Assembly (NCBI GenBank): GCA_002401155.1 | Contig: NVSG01000001.1 | Coordinates: 643,272 to 707,271 of the forward strand | DNA: 64,000 nt | Source: Hyphomicrobiales bacterium | GTDB lineage: Bacteria; Pseudomonadota; Alphaproteobacteria; Rhizobiales; Rhizobiaceae | Direction of reading: 5' to 3' | Shown here: positions 45,830 to 55,395 of the stretch, in pieces | Layout: every line of letters begins with the position of its first letter | How positions within the stretch are numbered: position 1 is the first letter of the stretch | Notes under the pieces: model-generated | Seen by the model: the letters and a program-made list of their open reading frames with translations, nothing else | Databases searched by the model: none | Told to the model about the DNA's origin: nothing | Position numbers and translations under genes: made by a program

Positions 45830-46318
45830 TTAATCCAGAGCAATTCCATCATAATCCACACCGATTGCCACACAAATCGCTGCAACAACAATGGCATGAT
45901 CCTGCCGTGCAGGCAGGCCTGATATGGTGATCGCGCCGACGCAACCGGCACCTTTGACCTTTATCGGAAAGCCACCACCAGCAAATACATAATCGGCAAA
46001 ATCCAGCCCCCAAAAAGGTTTCATCACATCTTCGCCGCCCCGTTCCAGCATCATGCGGTAGGTGCTGCGCTGAAACCGCTTCACTGAATTGGCCTTGCGA
46101 CGAACCCATTGGGCGTTTTCATCGGGAACACCGGGCATGGAGAACGTGAACAGGCTGCGATCCCAAAACCGAACATCAATTGCAACAGCGCCGCCCACAG
46201 CTTCAACCCGCTGTTTGATATCCAGCCCGATGGCCAGCGCGGTCTCTTCATCAAAGCTATCGAAAACCAGCAGGGTCTCCTGCTCAATCATTTTCGCGAT
46301 ATCAGTCTCGTCGCTCAT
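45830..46318 (-). CDS. UPF0303/GlcG-like haem-degrading domain protein
   Basis: A 162-residue cytoplasmic protein of the UPF0303 family (related to yeast YBR137W and HbpS/GlcG). Blocks FDEETALAIGLDIKQRVEA, VDVRFWDRSLFTFSMPG-like VRFWDRSLFTFS, GGGFPIKVKGAGCVGAITISGLP and DHAIVVAAI match. Biochemical role is not settled in the family. Only 12 bp separate it from the end of the PhnA-like gene, so the two form an operon. Confidence 0.85.
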   Translation of the reverse strand: MSDETDIAKMIEQETLLVFDSFDEETALAIGLDIKQRVEAVGGAVAIDVRFWDRSLFTFSMPGVPDENAQWVRRKANSVKRFQRSTYRMMLERGGEDVMKPFWGLDFADYVFAGGGFPIKVKGAGCVGAITISGLPARQDHAIVVAAICVAIGVDYDGIALD

Positions 46319-46330
46319 AACATTCCCCGC

Positions 46331-46909
46331 TTAATTTGATTTCTTTACAAACTCCGTAAGAATAACAATCTGCTGACCATTCACACGCCCCTCAATATGC
46401 CCGGCATTATCAGGCACCAGAGAGATTTTACGAACAGCCGTTCCGCGCTTAGCAGTGAAGGTAGTCCCCTTCACATTCAAATCCTTGATCAGCGTCACTG
46501 TATCACCAGCGGCAAGAACATTGCCATTGCTATCAACATGCACAACCATGTCCTCCGCCGGCTCTTCATTGACGCTTTGCGCCCAAGCCAAGGTTTCTTC
46601 CTCAAGATAAAGCATGTCAAACAGCTCCACCGCCCATGTTTCAGCACTCAGCCGCTTCAACATGCGCCACGCCAGCACCTGAACTGCAGGTTCCTGCGTC
46701 CACATGCTTTCATTGAGGCAGCGCCAGTGGTCCCCATGCATGGCGGCACGTTTTTCCACTTGATCAAGACAAGTTGTGCAGATCAAAGCGCTCTTATCAG
46801 CGCCACCGTCAGATTCCGGCGGCACTTCATACACATTAAGCCCCTCAACTTCACTGCACAATTCGCACTTGGAGCCGCTTCTCGCCTGCAATTCTTCTAA
46901 AATAGCCAT
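46331..46909 (-). CDS. PhnA/YjdM-like zinc-ribbon protein
   Basis: A 192-residue protein with an N-terminal zinc ribbon (CELC at 15-18 and CTTC at about 44-47) and a C-terminal PhnA domain (about 125-190; DSNGNVLAAGDTVTLIKDL and GTAVRKISLV). Despite the old name, this family is not needed for phosphonate breakdown by C-P lyase; its function is unresolved. The middle region (50-125) is longer than in E. coli YjdM. It heads an operon with the UPF0303 gene and is divergent from ligM. Confidence 0.87.
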   Translation of the reverse strand: MAILEELQARSGSKCELCSEVEGLNVYEVPPESDGGADKSALICTTCLDQVEKRAAMHGDHWRCLNESMWTQEPAVQVLAWRMLKRLSAETWAVELFDMLYLEEETLAWAQSVNEEPAEDMVVHVDSNGNVLAAGDTVTLIKDLNVKGTTFTAKRGTAVRKISLVPDNAGHIEGRVNGQQIVILTEFVKKSN

Positions 46910-46989
46910 GATGTCATTTCTAAAAATTCGCGTTCAGTTACCGCCATATATCAGGGAAATATCGAATGTATCAACAGATGAATGCAGCT

Positions 46990-47020
46990 TCAACAAATCT
47001 CACAATGCGAGATTTGTTGA
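46990..47020. promoter_or_regulatory. Palindromic operator upstream of ligM, overlapping a -35-like box
   Basis: A perfect 12-bp inverted repeat (TCAACAAATCTC with GAGATTTGTTGA) separated by 7 bases, 93 bp before the ligM ATG. The right arm runs into TTGACA (47016-47021), so a bound repressor would cover the -35 region. The regulator gene is not in the window. Confidence 0.65.
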
Positions 47021-47097
47021 CAATTATGCATTTTTAGGTTTTGTAGATGGTTGGACGCCGAATGGCGGGGAACATGAAATGCAGCTGAACCAGCTGA

Positions 47098-48510
<1,413 letters not shown>

Positions 48511-48538
48511 CCTCCCAAGGTTAGACTACGAGAAAGAA

Positions 48539-48567
48539 GGGTGGGGATTAATCCCCGCCCTTTTTTT
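48539..48567 (+). terminator. Intrinsic terminator of ligM
   Basis: GGGTGGGGATTAATCCCCGC stem-loop completed by CC and followed by seven T residues. It can also serve the convergent gene at 48625. Confidence 0.92.
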
Positions 48568-48624
48568 GTCAAAACTCCGTGCAATTCAGCGGGAGTTTTC
48601 TCATGGGTGGAGTGTGCAGCGCCT

Positions 48625-49245
48625 TCAGCTCCAGCTGTAATTAAAGCTGACACTGATCCGCTCTTCTTCTGCCATGTTCATCGGCACTTCGTGGCGCAGC
48701 CAACTTTCCCAAAGCAGAACATCGCTCACTTCTGGCTCAATATAGATAAAATTGCGCAATTCGTCCCGAGCATTGGTCTTGCGTGTCGGGGCGGCCATCA
48801 TCATCGCCGAACGTGGATCTTCAAATTTGATAGCACTAGTATCCTTAGGCATCGCCACATAGGTCGTGCCGCTGATCACGCTATGGGGGTGGATATGCGA
48901 TGTGTGAATACCACCTTCAGGCAGGATGTTGATCCACAAGCTATCCAGCTTAAGCTTCTTGTCATCAAGATCAAATTCGAGGTCTTTGGCAAATGCCGCG
49001 ACGTGTTTATCGAGGGTTTTGGTCAAATCCTTGAAGACAGGAAACCGCCAAGGCAGGTCGTCCAGCGAGGCGTAGCTGGTATAGCCCGGAAAGTTGTTTT
49101 CCTCACACCACTTCTGCCCGGCCTCATCATCATCGGCAATCGACAGGCAAGCAGCTTCAAGCTCTGACGCATCCGGCATCTTGCCGAGTTCAGAAAGAGC
49201 TGCGTGATAAAGACGGGTAACAAATAGAGAATTTATTTTTGACAT
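48625..49245 (-). CDS. Putative 2OG-Fe(II) oxygenase (TIGR02466-like)
   Basis: A 206-residue cytoplasmic protein. The jelly-roll metal motif is visible: HTSHIHPHSVISGTTYVA (HxH with neighbours, about 115-125), then a late RHEVPMN His and RISVSFNYSW. This matches the TIGR02466 family of putative non-haem iron, 2-oxoglutarate-dependent oxygenases (also present in phages). Its substrate is unknown. It is convergent with ligM, with the ligM terminator between them. Confidence 0.72.
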   Translation of the reverse strand: MSKINSLFVTRLYHAALSELGKMPDASELEAACLSIADDDEAGQKWCEENNFPGYTSYASLDDLPWRFPVFKDLTKTLDKHVAAFAKDLEFDLDDKKLKLDSLWINILPEGGIHTSHIHPHSVISGTTYVAMPKDTSAIKFEDPRSAMMMAAPTRKTNARDELRNFIYIEPEVSDVLLWESWLRHEVPMNMAEEERISVSFNYSWS

Positions 49246-49505
49246 GGGTCTTCATACCTCAGCACGACGCGCAGAGCGAGGGGGAACTGGATCAATAATT
49301 TTGCGATCTATAAAACTGCAGATGGCAGCTATGCGGACAAAGCCGACCTGGACGATGGTAGTTCAAAGACTGCTTTCAGCAGGCTTCACACGCAGCGAAA
49401 AGCATCAAGACGGAATCTGGACTTTCGCTGCAACAGACTTCAGTGACCGCTTTCCCGCAAGCTAAGAAATGAGAAATCTGGACAGCACTCGACATCATAT
49501 TGCGG
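49246..49505. other. Non-coding stretch before the pseudogene
   Basis: About 260 bp with no convincing gene. A 50-residue frame ending at 49465 (FTRSEKHQDGIWTFAATDF) has a protein-like look but no start signal or family match; it could be a remnant. Confidence 0.3.
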
Positions 49506-49667
49506 TTACACACCGCCCGCGATCCCGGCCTCGGGGTCATAGAGGTAGTTCTTCCGATGCAGCTTGGGGTGCGCTCGCCAGATTTTGGCGCTTTCCTCGA
49601 AGAGCGCGACGACGCGTTCGCGTTTCATCTCATGTTAAATCTCGAACGTTACGATCTAAGTGATCAT
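49506..49667 (-). pseudogene. Decayed YdhR-family mono-oxygenase remnant
   Basis: Reading left from ATG 49667 (preceded by GGGAGGATC), a single frame gives MIT, a TAG at 49656-49658, IVTFEI, a TAA at 49635-49637, then HEMKRERVVALFEESAKIW and KLHRKNYLYDPEAGIAGGV, then a stop. YdhR-type small mono-oxygenases start MITEIVTF... and continue ...EEVVALFEES...YLYDPE.GIAGGVYLW, so both in-frame stops replace coding residues and the C-terminal half is lost. GC-rich codon use differs from the flanks. A relic of a once complete, probably acquired gene. The family call is from memory of the consensus. Confidence 0.62.
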
Positions 49668-49766
49668 CGGTGATCCTCCCTCTCTCGGGAAAAGATGACA
49701 CGCGCCTTGGTAAATTGCCCGCCGCGAGGCGATGCGAATGTCTGGTCTGGTGGGTTGCCACCCGTT

Positions 49767-50693
49767 CTATTTACTAGCGCCATTCACATACAAAGATCGC
49801 TGACTTTTTTTAATGTAGGTCCAAGCAATAAAACGACTTGTTTTTTGCCCCTGCGCCATTTCAACTACTTTAAAATCAGCAACTTTAGCTTTTCCTAAAA
49901 TTTTGTAGAGTGGCTGGAGCTTATCTTTTTTCGACACCAACGAGCTAAACCACAGGCACTGGTCGGCGAACTCCATGCTCTGTTCAACCATGCTAGCGAT
50001 AAACTTTATCTCGCCACCCAGACACCAAAGTTCAGCGTTTTGACCACCAAAATTGCGTTTTTGTGAATGTCCCTTGCCAAGGTTACGCCACTTACGTTGG
50101 GTGCTTTTATTAGCTTGTTCGATGGAAGCATGGAAAGGCGGGTTGCACAGGGTGATGTGAAAAGCATCGTGAGGTTCGATCACTCCTCTAAAGATATTCT
50201 CACGTATATTTTGTCGTTTGAGGGTAATTTTCAGTTTGTTGGATTGGCAAATCTGCTGTGCCGATTTGATAGCGGCCGGGTCTATATCGACGCCAGTGAA
50301 GTCCCAGCCGTATTCACTCTGGCCAATAAGGGGGTACACCAAGCTAGCACCGGTGCCTATGTCCAACGCTTTGACATTACGCCCACGAGGGATTTCTTGA
50401 TTGTTGCTGCAGGCAAGCAAGTCCGCCAGATAGTGGATGTAGTCGACACGACCGGGAATCGGAGGGCATAGATAATTGGCAGGGATATCCCAAAAATTGA
50501 TATTGTAATAAGTCTTTAGCAACGCCCGATTAAGCATACGGACCGCTCCCACGTCTTGAAAATCAATAGTCGTCTGACCAACAGGGTTGCTGATCGTATA
50601 TGCTTCAAGTTCAGGTGAATGCGCCACTAAACGCACAAAATCGTAACCTTCTCTGTGTTGATTACGGGGGTGCAGCTTAGTTTTGGTGGCCAT
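49767..50693 (-). CDS. rlmF: 23S rRNA (adenine(1618)-N6)-methyltransferase RlmF
   Basis: A 308-residue methyltransferase. The opening (KLHPRNQHREGYDFVRL), the SAM-binding ALDIGTGASLVYPLIG, the catalytic NPPF in LCNPPFHAS and the GGQNAELWCLGGE block are canonical for RlmF. It methylates A1618 in the large ribosomal subunit RNA. RlmF is common in Gammaproteobacteria and rare in Alphaproteobacteria, and here it stands alone beside a decayed gene, so acquisition by transfer is likely. The protein looks intact. The 3' end has a T-rich run but no clear terminator. Confidence 0.92.
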   Translation of the reverse strand: MATKTKLHPRNQHREGYDFVRLVAHSPELEAYTISNPVGQTTIDFQDVGAVRMLNRALLKTYYNINFWDIPANYLCPPIPGRVDYIHYLADLLACSNNQEIPRGRNVKALDIGTGASLVYPLIGQSEYGWDFTGVDIDPAAIKSAQQICQSNKLKITLKRQNIRENIFRGVIEPHDAFHITLCNPPFHASIEQANKSTQRKWRNLGKGHSQKRNFGGQNAELWCLGGEIKFIASMVEQSMEFADQCLWFSSLVSKKDKLQPLYKILGKAKVADFKVVEMAQGQKTSRFIAWTYIKKSQRSLYVNGASK

Positions 50694-51031
50694 AGGGAAG
50701 CCTTCATTAAAGTTGGTGGAAGAAACTGGCCAAGCCTTTCCTTGTTCTTAACCCCTCATGCACAAATAGTAAAATTAATAGGGCGTTACATAGGAATGAT
50801 AGATTGGGAATATCCGAAACGCTGTGTATGAGGCTTAGCCCACGCCGTTACGATGGATCATTTATTGAACCGTTCGGGGTATAGGATAGCAATTTAATTT
50901 CGAGCGGTAAGCCATTCTCTGACGCAGCGGCCTGACCGTTAGTTCTAGGTGCAGCATCTGTCATTTTGGGCTCAAAGCAGCCGTCCGACTCAAAACAAAA
51001 TATAAAAAGACCAAGCCTTGTCTGCAGTTTA
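50694..51031. other. Spacer upstream of an orphan terminator
   Basis: About 340 bp with no convincing coding frame. It must contain the rlmF promoter reading left. A frame of 84 residues on the minus strand (50848-51102) has no start signal and runs through the terminator below, so I do not call it. A small RNA reading right is possible. Confidence 0.35.
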
Positions 51032-51057
51032 GGCGGGATTAATCCCGCCCTTTTTGT
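51032..51057 (+). terminator. Orphan intrinsic terminator
   Basis: GGCGGGATTAATCCCGCC stem followed by CTTTTTGTT on the plus strand. No plus-strand gene ends upstream of it before ligM, 2.5 kb away. It resembles the ligM terminator in its stem core (GGGATTAATCCC). Confidence 0.8.
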
Positions 51058-51138
51058 TGTCGCCAAGTTGAATACCCAAAATTTACGGCGTATTACTTTC
51101 ACCGTGTAGGATCATAAAGAATCGCGGCGGAGAATAAG

Positions 51139-52143
51139 ATGCAAAAACGTAAAATCGGCAACACCAAAATCGAAGTTGATGTGCTTGGTGTAGGCGGCGC
51201 CCCCTTAAGCGGCAATTACGCCAAATTGGGTCGCGCAGCAGCAGTCGGTGTTGTAGAAACGGCCCTTGCTGCAGGCATAAGCTATGTGGATACCGCCCCT
51301 TTTTACGGCTTTGGACGCTCTGAACGCATCATCGGCGATATGGTACGCGGCAAAAATTACGTGCTTTCCACCAAGGTTGGGCGATTGTTAAAACCCGGTC
51401 CCGTGGCAAACCCCATGGACCACGGCATGATTGATCCCCTGCCCTTCACCCCGTTTTATGATTATTCCTATGATGGCGTGATGCGTTCCTTCGAAGACTC
51501 CTTACAACGTTTGGGGCTAGACCGGATAGACATCTTGCTGGCCCACGACATCGGTGTAATGCAACACGGCGAAGACGATAACGCCAACCATCTGGCAGAC
51601 CTTGAAGGGGGCGGATATAGAGCCCTTGACGAACTACGTTCTTACGGCGACATCGGCGCCATCGGTCTTGGCGTAAACGAAAAAGAAGTTTGCCTGCGTG
51701 TGATGGAATTTGGCCAATGGGACGCCTTCCTGCTCGCTGGTCGCTACACTTTGCTGGAACAAACCCCGTTGGATGATTTACTACCAGCTTGCGAAAAAGC
51801 AGGAACCTCCATCATCACAGGCGGCCCCTTCAATTCGGGCGTGCTGGTCGGTCGCAAAATGTGGAACTACGATAAGCCACCCGTTGAGATTATGAAGCAT
51901 GTGCGCAAATTAAAAGCCGTCTGCAAAACCCATTCTGTCGAAATGCCTGCCGCAGCCTTACAATTCCCGCTGGCTCATCCTGCTGTTGCTTGCGTTATTC
52001 CAGGCGCTCGCTCAGCCAAAGAATTCAAAGACATCCTGAAATGGGCAAAAGCAAAAATCCCGGCAAAATTCTGGGCAGACCTGCAGGCAAAAGGCCTGCT
52101 GCATCCTGATGCGCCACTGCCTACTGAAAACCCGTTTAAATAA
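51139..52143 (+). CDS. Aldo/keto reductase, L-fucose/D-threo-aldose dehydrogenase type
   Basis: A 334-residue AKR barrel. The tetrad is present: Asp and Tyr in DTAPFYGFGRSE, Lys in LSTKVGR and His in LLAHDIG. The form matches NAD(P)-dependent aldose 1-dehydrogenases (L-fucose, D-threo-aldose) of this family, which oxidise the sugar to its lactone. A lactonase gene starts 9 bp downstream, in support. GGCGGAG precedes the ATG. Pyridoxal 4-dehydrogenase is a close relative and cannot be excluded. Confidence 0.83.
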   Translation: MQKRKIGNTKIEVDVLGVGGAPLSGNYAKLGRAAAVGVVETALAAGISYVDTAPFYGFGRSERIIGDMVRGKNYVLSTKVGRLLKPGPVANPMDHGMIDPLPFTPFYDYSYDGVMRSFEDSLQRLGLDRIDILLAHDIGVMQHGEDDNANHLADLEGGGYRALDELRSYGDIGAIGLGVNEKEVCLRVMEFGQWDAFLLAGRYTLLEQTPLDDLLPACEKAGTSIITGGPFNSGVLVGRKMWNYDKPPVEIMKHVRKLKAVCKTHSVEMPAAALQFPLAHPAVACVIPGARSAKEFKDILKWAKAKIPAKFWADLQAKGLLHPDAPLPTENPFK

Positions 52144-52151
52144 GGCGCACC

Positions 52152-52979
52152 ATGCAACGCATTGATAGTCACCAGCACTTCTGGAAACTTGCGCGTGGTG
52201 ACTATGACTGGATCACACCGGACATGAGCGCATTATATCGCGATTTCGGTCCGGTAGATCTAAAGCCACATCTTGATGCCGCCGGGATCGATGACACCAT
52301 CATCGTGCAGGCAGCATCCAGCTTGGCAGAGACAGAATTCATGCTATCGATTGCCGATGAACACAACTGGATTTTAGGCGTGGTCGGCTGGATAGATATG
52401 GAAGCGGATGACGCCACTGCCACTTTGGAGCGGTTGGCAAAAAACCCAAAATTCGTCGGCATTCGTTCCGGCATGCAGGATAATCCGGTTGATGACTGGA
52501 TTTTATTACCCAAGCTGGAACGCGCTTTCCGCGCTATAATCGATATGGATTTAGCCTTCGATTGCCTTGGCAAATCATGGCATGTGGAATTATTCCGAAA
52601 ATTCTTCGACGTCTATCCGGATTTGCGCTGCGTCATTGATCATTGCTTCAAGCCGAAAATCGCCGAACAGATATTCCAGCCATGGCAAGATCAAATGGCC
52701 GATATCGCTTCAAATACAAATGTCCTGTGCAAGCTCTCCGGCCTGACAACCGAGGCCGCAGCTGACTGGAAAACAAACGACATCACCCCTTACGCCGAAC
52801 ACGTTCTAAAATGTTTCGGCCCCGAGCGCATCATGTTCGGCAGCGACTGGCCCGTGGTCAATATCGCCAGTGACTACGCTGGTTGGGTATCGCTCATGAA
52901 TGGCTGGATTGAAAAATATTCAGAAGCAGAAAAAGCCGCAATCATGGGCGGCAATGCGGCTAAATTCTACCTGAGATAA
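52152..52979 (+). CDS. L-fuconolactonase/L-rhamnonolactonase-type amidohydrolase
   Basis: A 275-residue amidohydrolase-fold lactonase (COG3618). Metal-site motif DSHQHFWKL at the N-terminus and GSDWPVVN near the C-terminus are typical, along with IDHCFKP. It should open the sugar lactone made by the upstream dehydrogenase to the aldonate (e.g. L-fuconate). It is translationally close to that gene (8 bp gap) and ends 2 bp from the convergent GNAT gene. The next pathway enzymes (fuconate dehydratase and so on) are not in the window. Confidence 0.85.
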   Translation: MQRIDSHQHFWKLARGDYDWITPDMSALYRDFGPVDLKPHLDAAGIDDTIIVQAASSLAETEFMLSIADEHNWILGVVGWIDMEADDATATLERLAKNPKFVGIRSGMQDNPVDDWILLPKLERAFRAIIDMDLAFDCLGKSWHVELFRKFFDVYPDLRCVIDHCFKPKIAEQIFQPWQDQMADIASNTNVLCKLSGLTTEAAADWKTNDITPYAEHVLKCFGPERIMFGSDWPVVNIASDYAGWVSLMNGWIEKYSEAEKAAIMGGNAAKFYLR

Positions 52980-52981
52980 TT

Positions 52982-53503
52982 TTACGATTTTCCATTCGGT
53001 TTAGGAAAAGCAAAAATATTCCGCGTAACCCCGTCAGAAAATTCCAGACGATCAATCACCTTGCCGCCAAGACGTTCTACCAAACGGCGAGCAGGCTCAT
53101 TCTCATCCTTCATGTGAGTTTCCACTAGTTCCCATTTATATTCTCGATATGCGTATTCAATCACAGCCTGAGAAGCTTCGGTCGCAAAACCTTGCCCTTG
53201 AGCTGATGGAAGAAGCCACCAAGTGAGTTCGCGGCGAAGCCAGCCCGTGGGCCAGTTAAACCCGCACACACCAACCATTTTCCCGTCGGACTGTTGCTCA
53301 ATGGCCCAAACGCCAAATCCCTTCTCCGCCCAGTGGTCACGAATGGCCACAAGTTTAGCAAGCGCTTCTTCTGCGGTTTTGGGGCCACCACTAAAACGAG
53401 AGGCATCACCGTCAGCATAAAATTCGACAAATGTAGGTAAATTTGATTCTTCAGGAGCACGAAGAACAAGCCTCTGAGTTTTAATAGTTGATATCATCGC
53501 CAT
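52982..53503 (-). CDS. GNAT-family N-acetyltransferase
   Basis: A 173-residue acetyltransferase of the RimJ/RimL-like type (TQRLVLRAPEESNLPTFVEFY, WWLLPSAQGQGFATEASQAV with the acetyl-CoA loop QGQGFA, and ENEPARRLVERLGG). The likely start, ATG 53503, overlaps the stop of idnO as TAATG, so it is probably translationally coupled to it; a second ATG lies at 53497. A frame running upstream to 53647 is an extension inside idnO. Substrate unknown. Confidence 0.85.
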   Translation of the reverse strand: MAMISTIKTQRLVLRAPEESNLPTFVEFYADGDASRFSGGPKTAEEALAKLVAIRDHWAEKGFGVWAIEQQSDGKMVGVCGFNWPTGWLRRELTWWLLPSAQGQGFATEASQAVIEYAYREYKWELVETHMKDENEPARRLVERLGGKVIDRLEFSDGVTRNIFAFPKPNGKS

Positions 53504-54273
53504 TAAACGCAGGATGACATTCCGCCATCCACGAACAGCGTAATGCCGCTCACGAAACTCGATGCATCGGATGAAAGGAACACAGCAGCCCCCACCAACT
53601 CCTCGACGTCGCCCCAGCGACCAGCCGGTGTACGCGTTCCAACCCATGCGGAGAATTCTTCATCATCCACCAACGCTTGATTGAGTTCGGTCTTGAAATA
53701 GCCCGGCGCAATCGCATTGACCTGCAAACCTTTGGGTGCCCAGTCTGTGGACATGCCTTTGGTGAGATTTCCTACAGCGCCTTTTGAGGCCGTATAAGGT
53801 GCAATCGAGGGTCGTGCTAGCGCTGTCTGAATCGAACCAATATTGATGATCTTGCCTTTGCCGCGTTTGATCATGTGGATAGCAACCGCCTGCCCCACAT
53901 TGAAAACGCTGTTCACATTGGTACGCATCAAAAGATCGAATGCATCGGCTGGAAATTCTTCCAAAGCGCCACGATGCTGCATTCCGGCATTGTTGATCAA
54001 AATATCAATCGGTCCAACTTCTGCTTCAAATTTATCGACAGCTGCCTTGCAGGCCGCATGATCAATCACATCAAAAATCAGCTCATGTACCGTGCCACCC
54101 TCTGCGCGAATTTTCTCCGCAGCGGCTGCAACCGTATCGGCATTACGCCCATTCAAAATAATTTCAGCACCAGCACCCGCAAGCCCTTTTGCCAAGGCAA
54201 ATCCGATGCCGCGACTGGAACCAGTGATCAGGCATTTTTTTCCTGTGAGGTCGAACATTTCAAGGGTCTTCAT
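53503..54273 (-). CDS. idnO: Gluconate 5-dehydrogenase (IdnO-like SDR)
   Basis: A 256-residue classical SDR. Motifs: ITGSSRGIGFALA (cofactor), NNAGMQHRG, INIGSIQTALARPSIAPYTASKGAV (Ser, Tyr, Lys) and VSGITLFVDGGMSS. Length and motifs match gluconate 5-dehydrogenase, reducing 5-keto-D-gluconate to D-gluconate. The divergent gene is an L-idonate 5-dehydrogenase homologue, which makes 5-ketogluconate, so the pair forms a two-step L-idonate to gluconate route. Start ATG 54273 (AAGGAA upstream). Confidence 0.87.
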   Translation of the reverse strand: MKTLEMFDLTGKKCLITGSSRGIGFALAKGLAGAGAEIILNGRNADTVAAAAEKIRAEGGTVHELIFDVIDHAACKAAVDKFEAEVGPIDILINNAGMQHRGALEEFPADAFDLLMRTNVNSVFNVGQAVAIHMIKRGKGKIINIGSIQTALARPSIAPYTASKGAVGNLTKGMSTDWAPKGLQVNAIAPGYFKTELNQALVDDEEFSAWVGTRTPAGRWGDVEELVGAAVFLSSDASSFVSGITLFVDGGMSSCV

Positions 54274-54317
54274 AAGCAAATTCCTTCTGGACTAGTATGG
54301 CAATGGTGTGATTTATC

Positions 54318-54331
54318 ATTGTTGTAACAAT
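54318..54331. promoter_or_regulatory. Palindromic operator in the idnO-idnD divergent region
   Basis: ATTGTT-GT-AACAAT, a perfect 6-bp inverted repeat with a 2-base centre, in the middle of the 90-bp divergent spacer between the two idn genes. It fits a GntR- or LacI-type repressor half-site pair. No regulator is in the window. Confidence 0.5.
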
Positions 54332-54363
54332 CCCCATAACAGGGTCAAGGAAAGAACAAAATT

Positions 54364-55395
54364 ATGCGCGCAGTTGTCATTCATAAAGCAAAAGATTTAC
54401 GGGTCGAAGAATATGAGATCGATGATCTCGGCCCCGGTCAGGTGCGCATCAAAATGGAAGCCGGAGGCGTATGCGGTTCCGATTTGCATTATTTCAACCA
54501 TGGCGGTTTCGGCACTGTACGTCTGCGCGAACCCATGGTCCTTGGCCACGAAGTTTCCGGCCGCATCGAAGCACTCGGCGAAGGCGTTAAAAATCTGGAA
54601 GTGGGCGAACTGGTCGCCGTCAGCCCATCTCGTTCCTGCGGTGATTGCGGATATTGCGCTCAAGGCCTACCCAACCATTGCGAAAACATGCGCTTTTATG
54701 GTTCCGCCATGCCCTTCCCTCACATTCAAGGCGCTTTCCGCGAAGTACTGGTAGCCAATGCCAGACAATGCGTAAAAGCTGATGGCCTCACCGCCGGAGA
54801 AGCCGCCATGGCAGAACCTCTCTCGGTTTGCCTCCACGCCACAAGACGCGCCGGAGAAATGCTGGGCAAGCGCGTGCTGGTCACCGGTTGCGGTCCAATC
54901 GGTCTCTTGACGATCCTTGTTGCCAGACGTGCGGGTGCCACAGAAATCGTCGCCACAGACTTATCTGAAAACGCCCTCACCTATGCCAAAGCAGCAGGCG
55001 CTGACCGTGTCATCAACGTGGCTGACGATCCAGAAGCTCTTAGCGAATACGAGGCAGGCAAAGGCACGTTCGACGTCATGTTCGAAGCTTCCGGTGCGAA
55101 TGTCGCGCTCAACGCAGCGATCCTCACCATGCGCCCACGCGGCATCGTCATGCAGCTCGGCATGGGCGGCGATATGACCATTCCCATGCAGCAAATCACC
55201 GTCAAGGAATTGGACCTTCGAGGTTGCTTCCGCTTCCACGAAGAGTTCCATACGGCGGTCGCTTTAATGCAAAAGGGCCTGATCAACGTTAAACCACTGA
55301 TCACCCACACCATGGCTTTGGACGATGCTTTAGCCGCTTTCGAAATTGCCAATGATCGCAGTCAGGCCATCAAAGCCCAGATTTCATTTATCTAA
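54364..55395 (+). CDS. idnD: L-idonate 5-dehydrogenase
   Basis: A 343-residue zinc-dependent medium-chain dehydrogenase. Catalytic zinc Cys in GVCGSDLHYF and GHE; structural zinc cysteines in SCGDCGYCAQGLPNHC; Rossmann motif VTGCGPIGLLTILVARRAGA. Length and blocks match IdnD, oxidising L-idonate to 5-ketogluconate. AAGGAA precedes the ATG. The partner idnO is divergent. The 3' end overlaps the convergent hypothetical gene by 8 bp. Confidence 0.9.
   Translation: MRAVVIHKAKDLRVEEYEIDDLGPGQVRIKMEAGGVCGSDLHYFNHGGFGTVRLREPMVLGHEVSGRIEALGEGVKNLEVGELVAVSPSRSCGDCGYCAQGLPNHCENMRFYGSAMPFPHIQGAFREVLVANARQCVKADGLTAGEAAMAEPLSVCLHATRRAGEMLGKRVLVTGCGPIGLLTILVARRAGATEIVATDLSENALTYAKAAGADRVINVADDPEALSEYEAGKGTFDVMFEASGANVALNAAILTMRPRGIVMQLGMGGDMTIPMQQITVKELDLRGCFRFHEEFHTAVALMQKGLINVKPLITHTMALDDALAAFEIANDRSQAIKAQISFI

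Noticed and set aside
49244..49465. Short plus-strand frame before the pseudogene
   Set aside because: Some protein-like sequence at its end, but no start signal or family match. Left as spacer.
50848..51102. An 84-codon minus-strand frame
   Set aside because: Crosses a strong terminator stem, no Shine-Dalgarno, no features.
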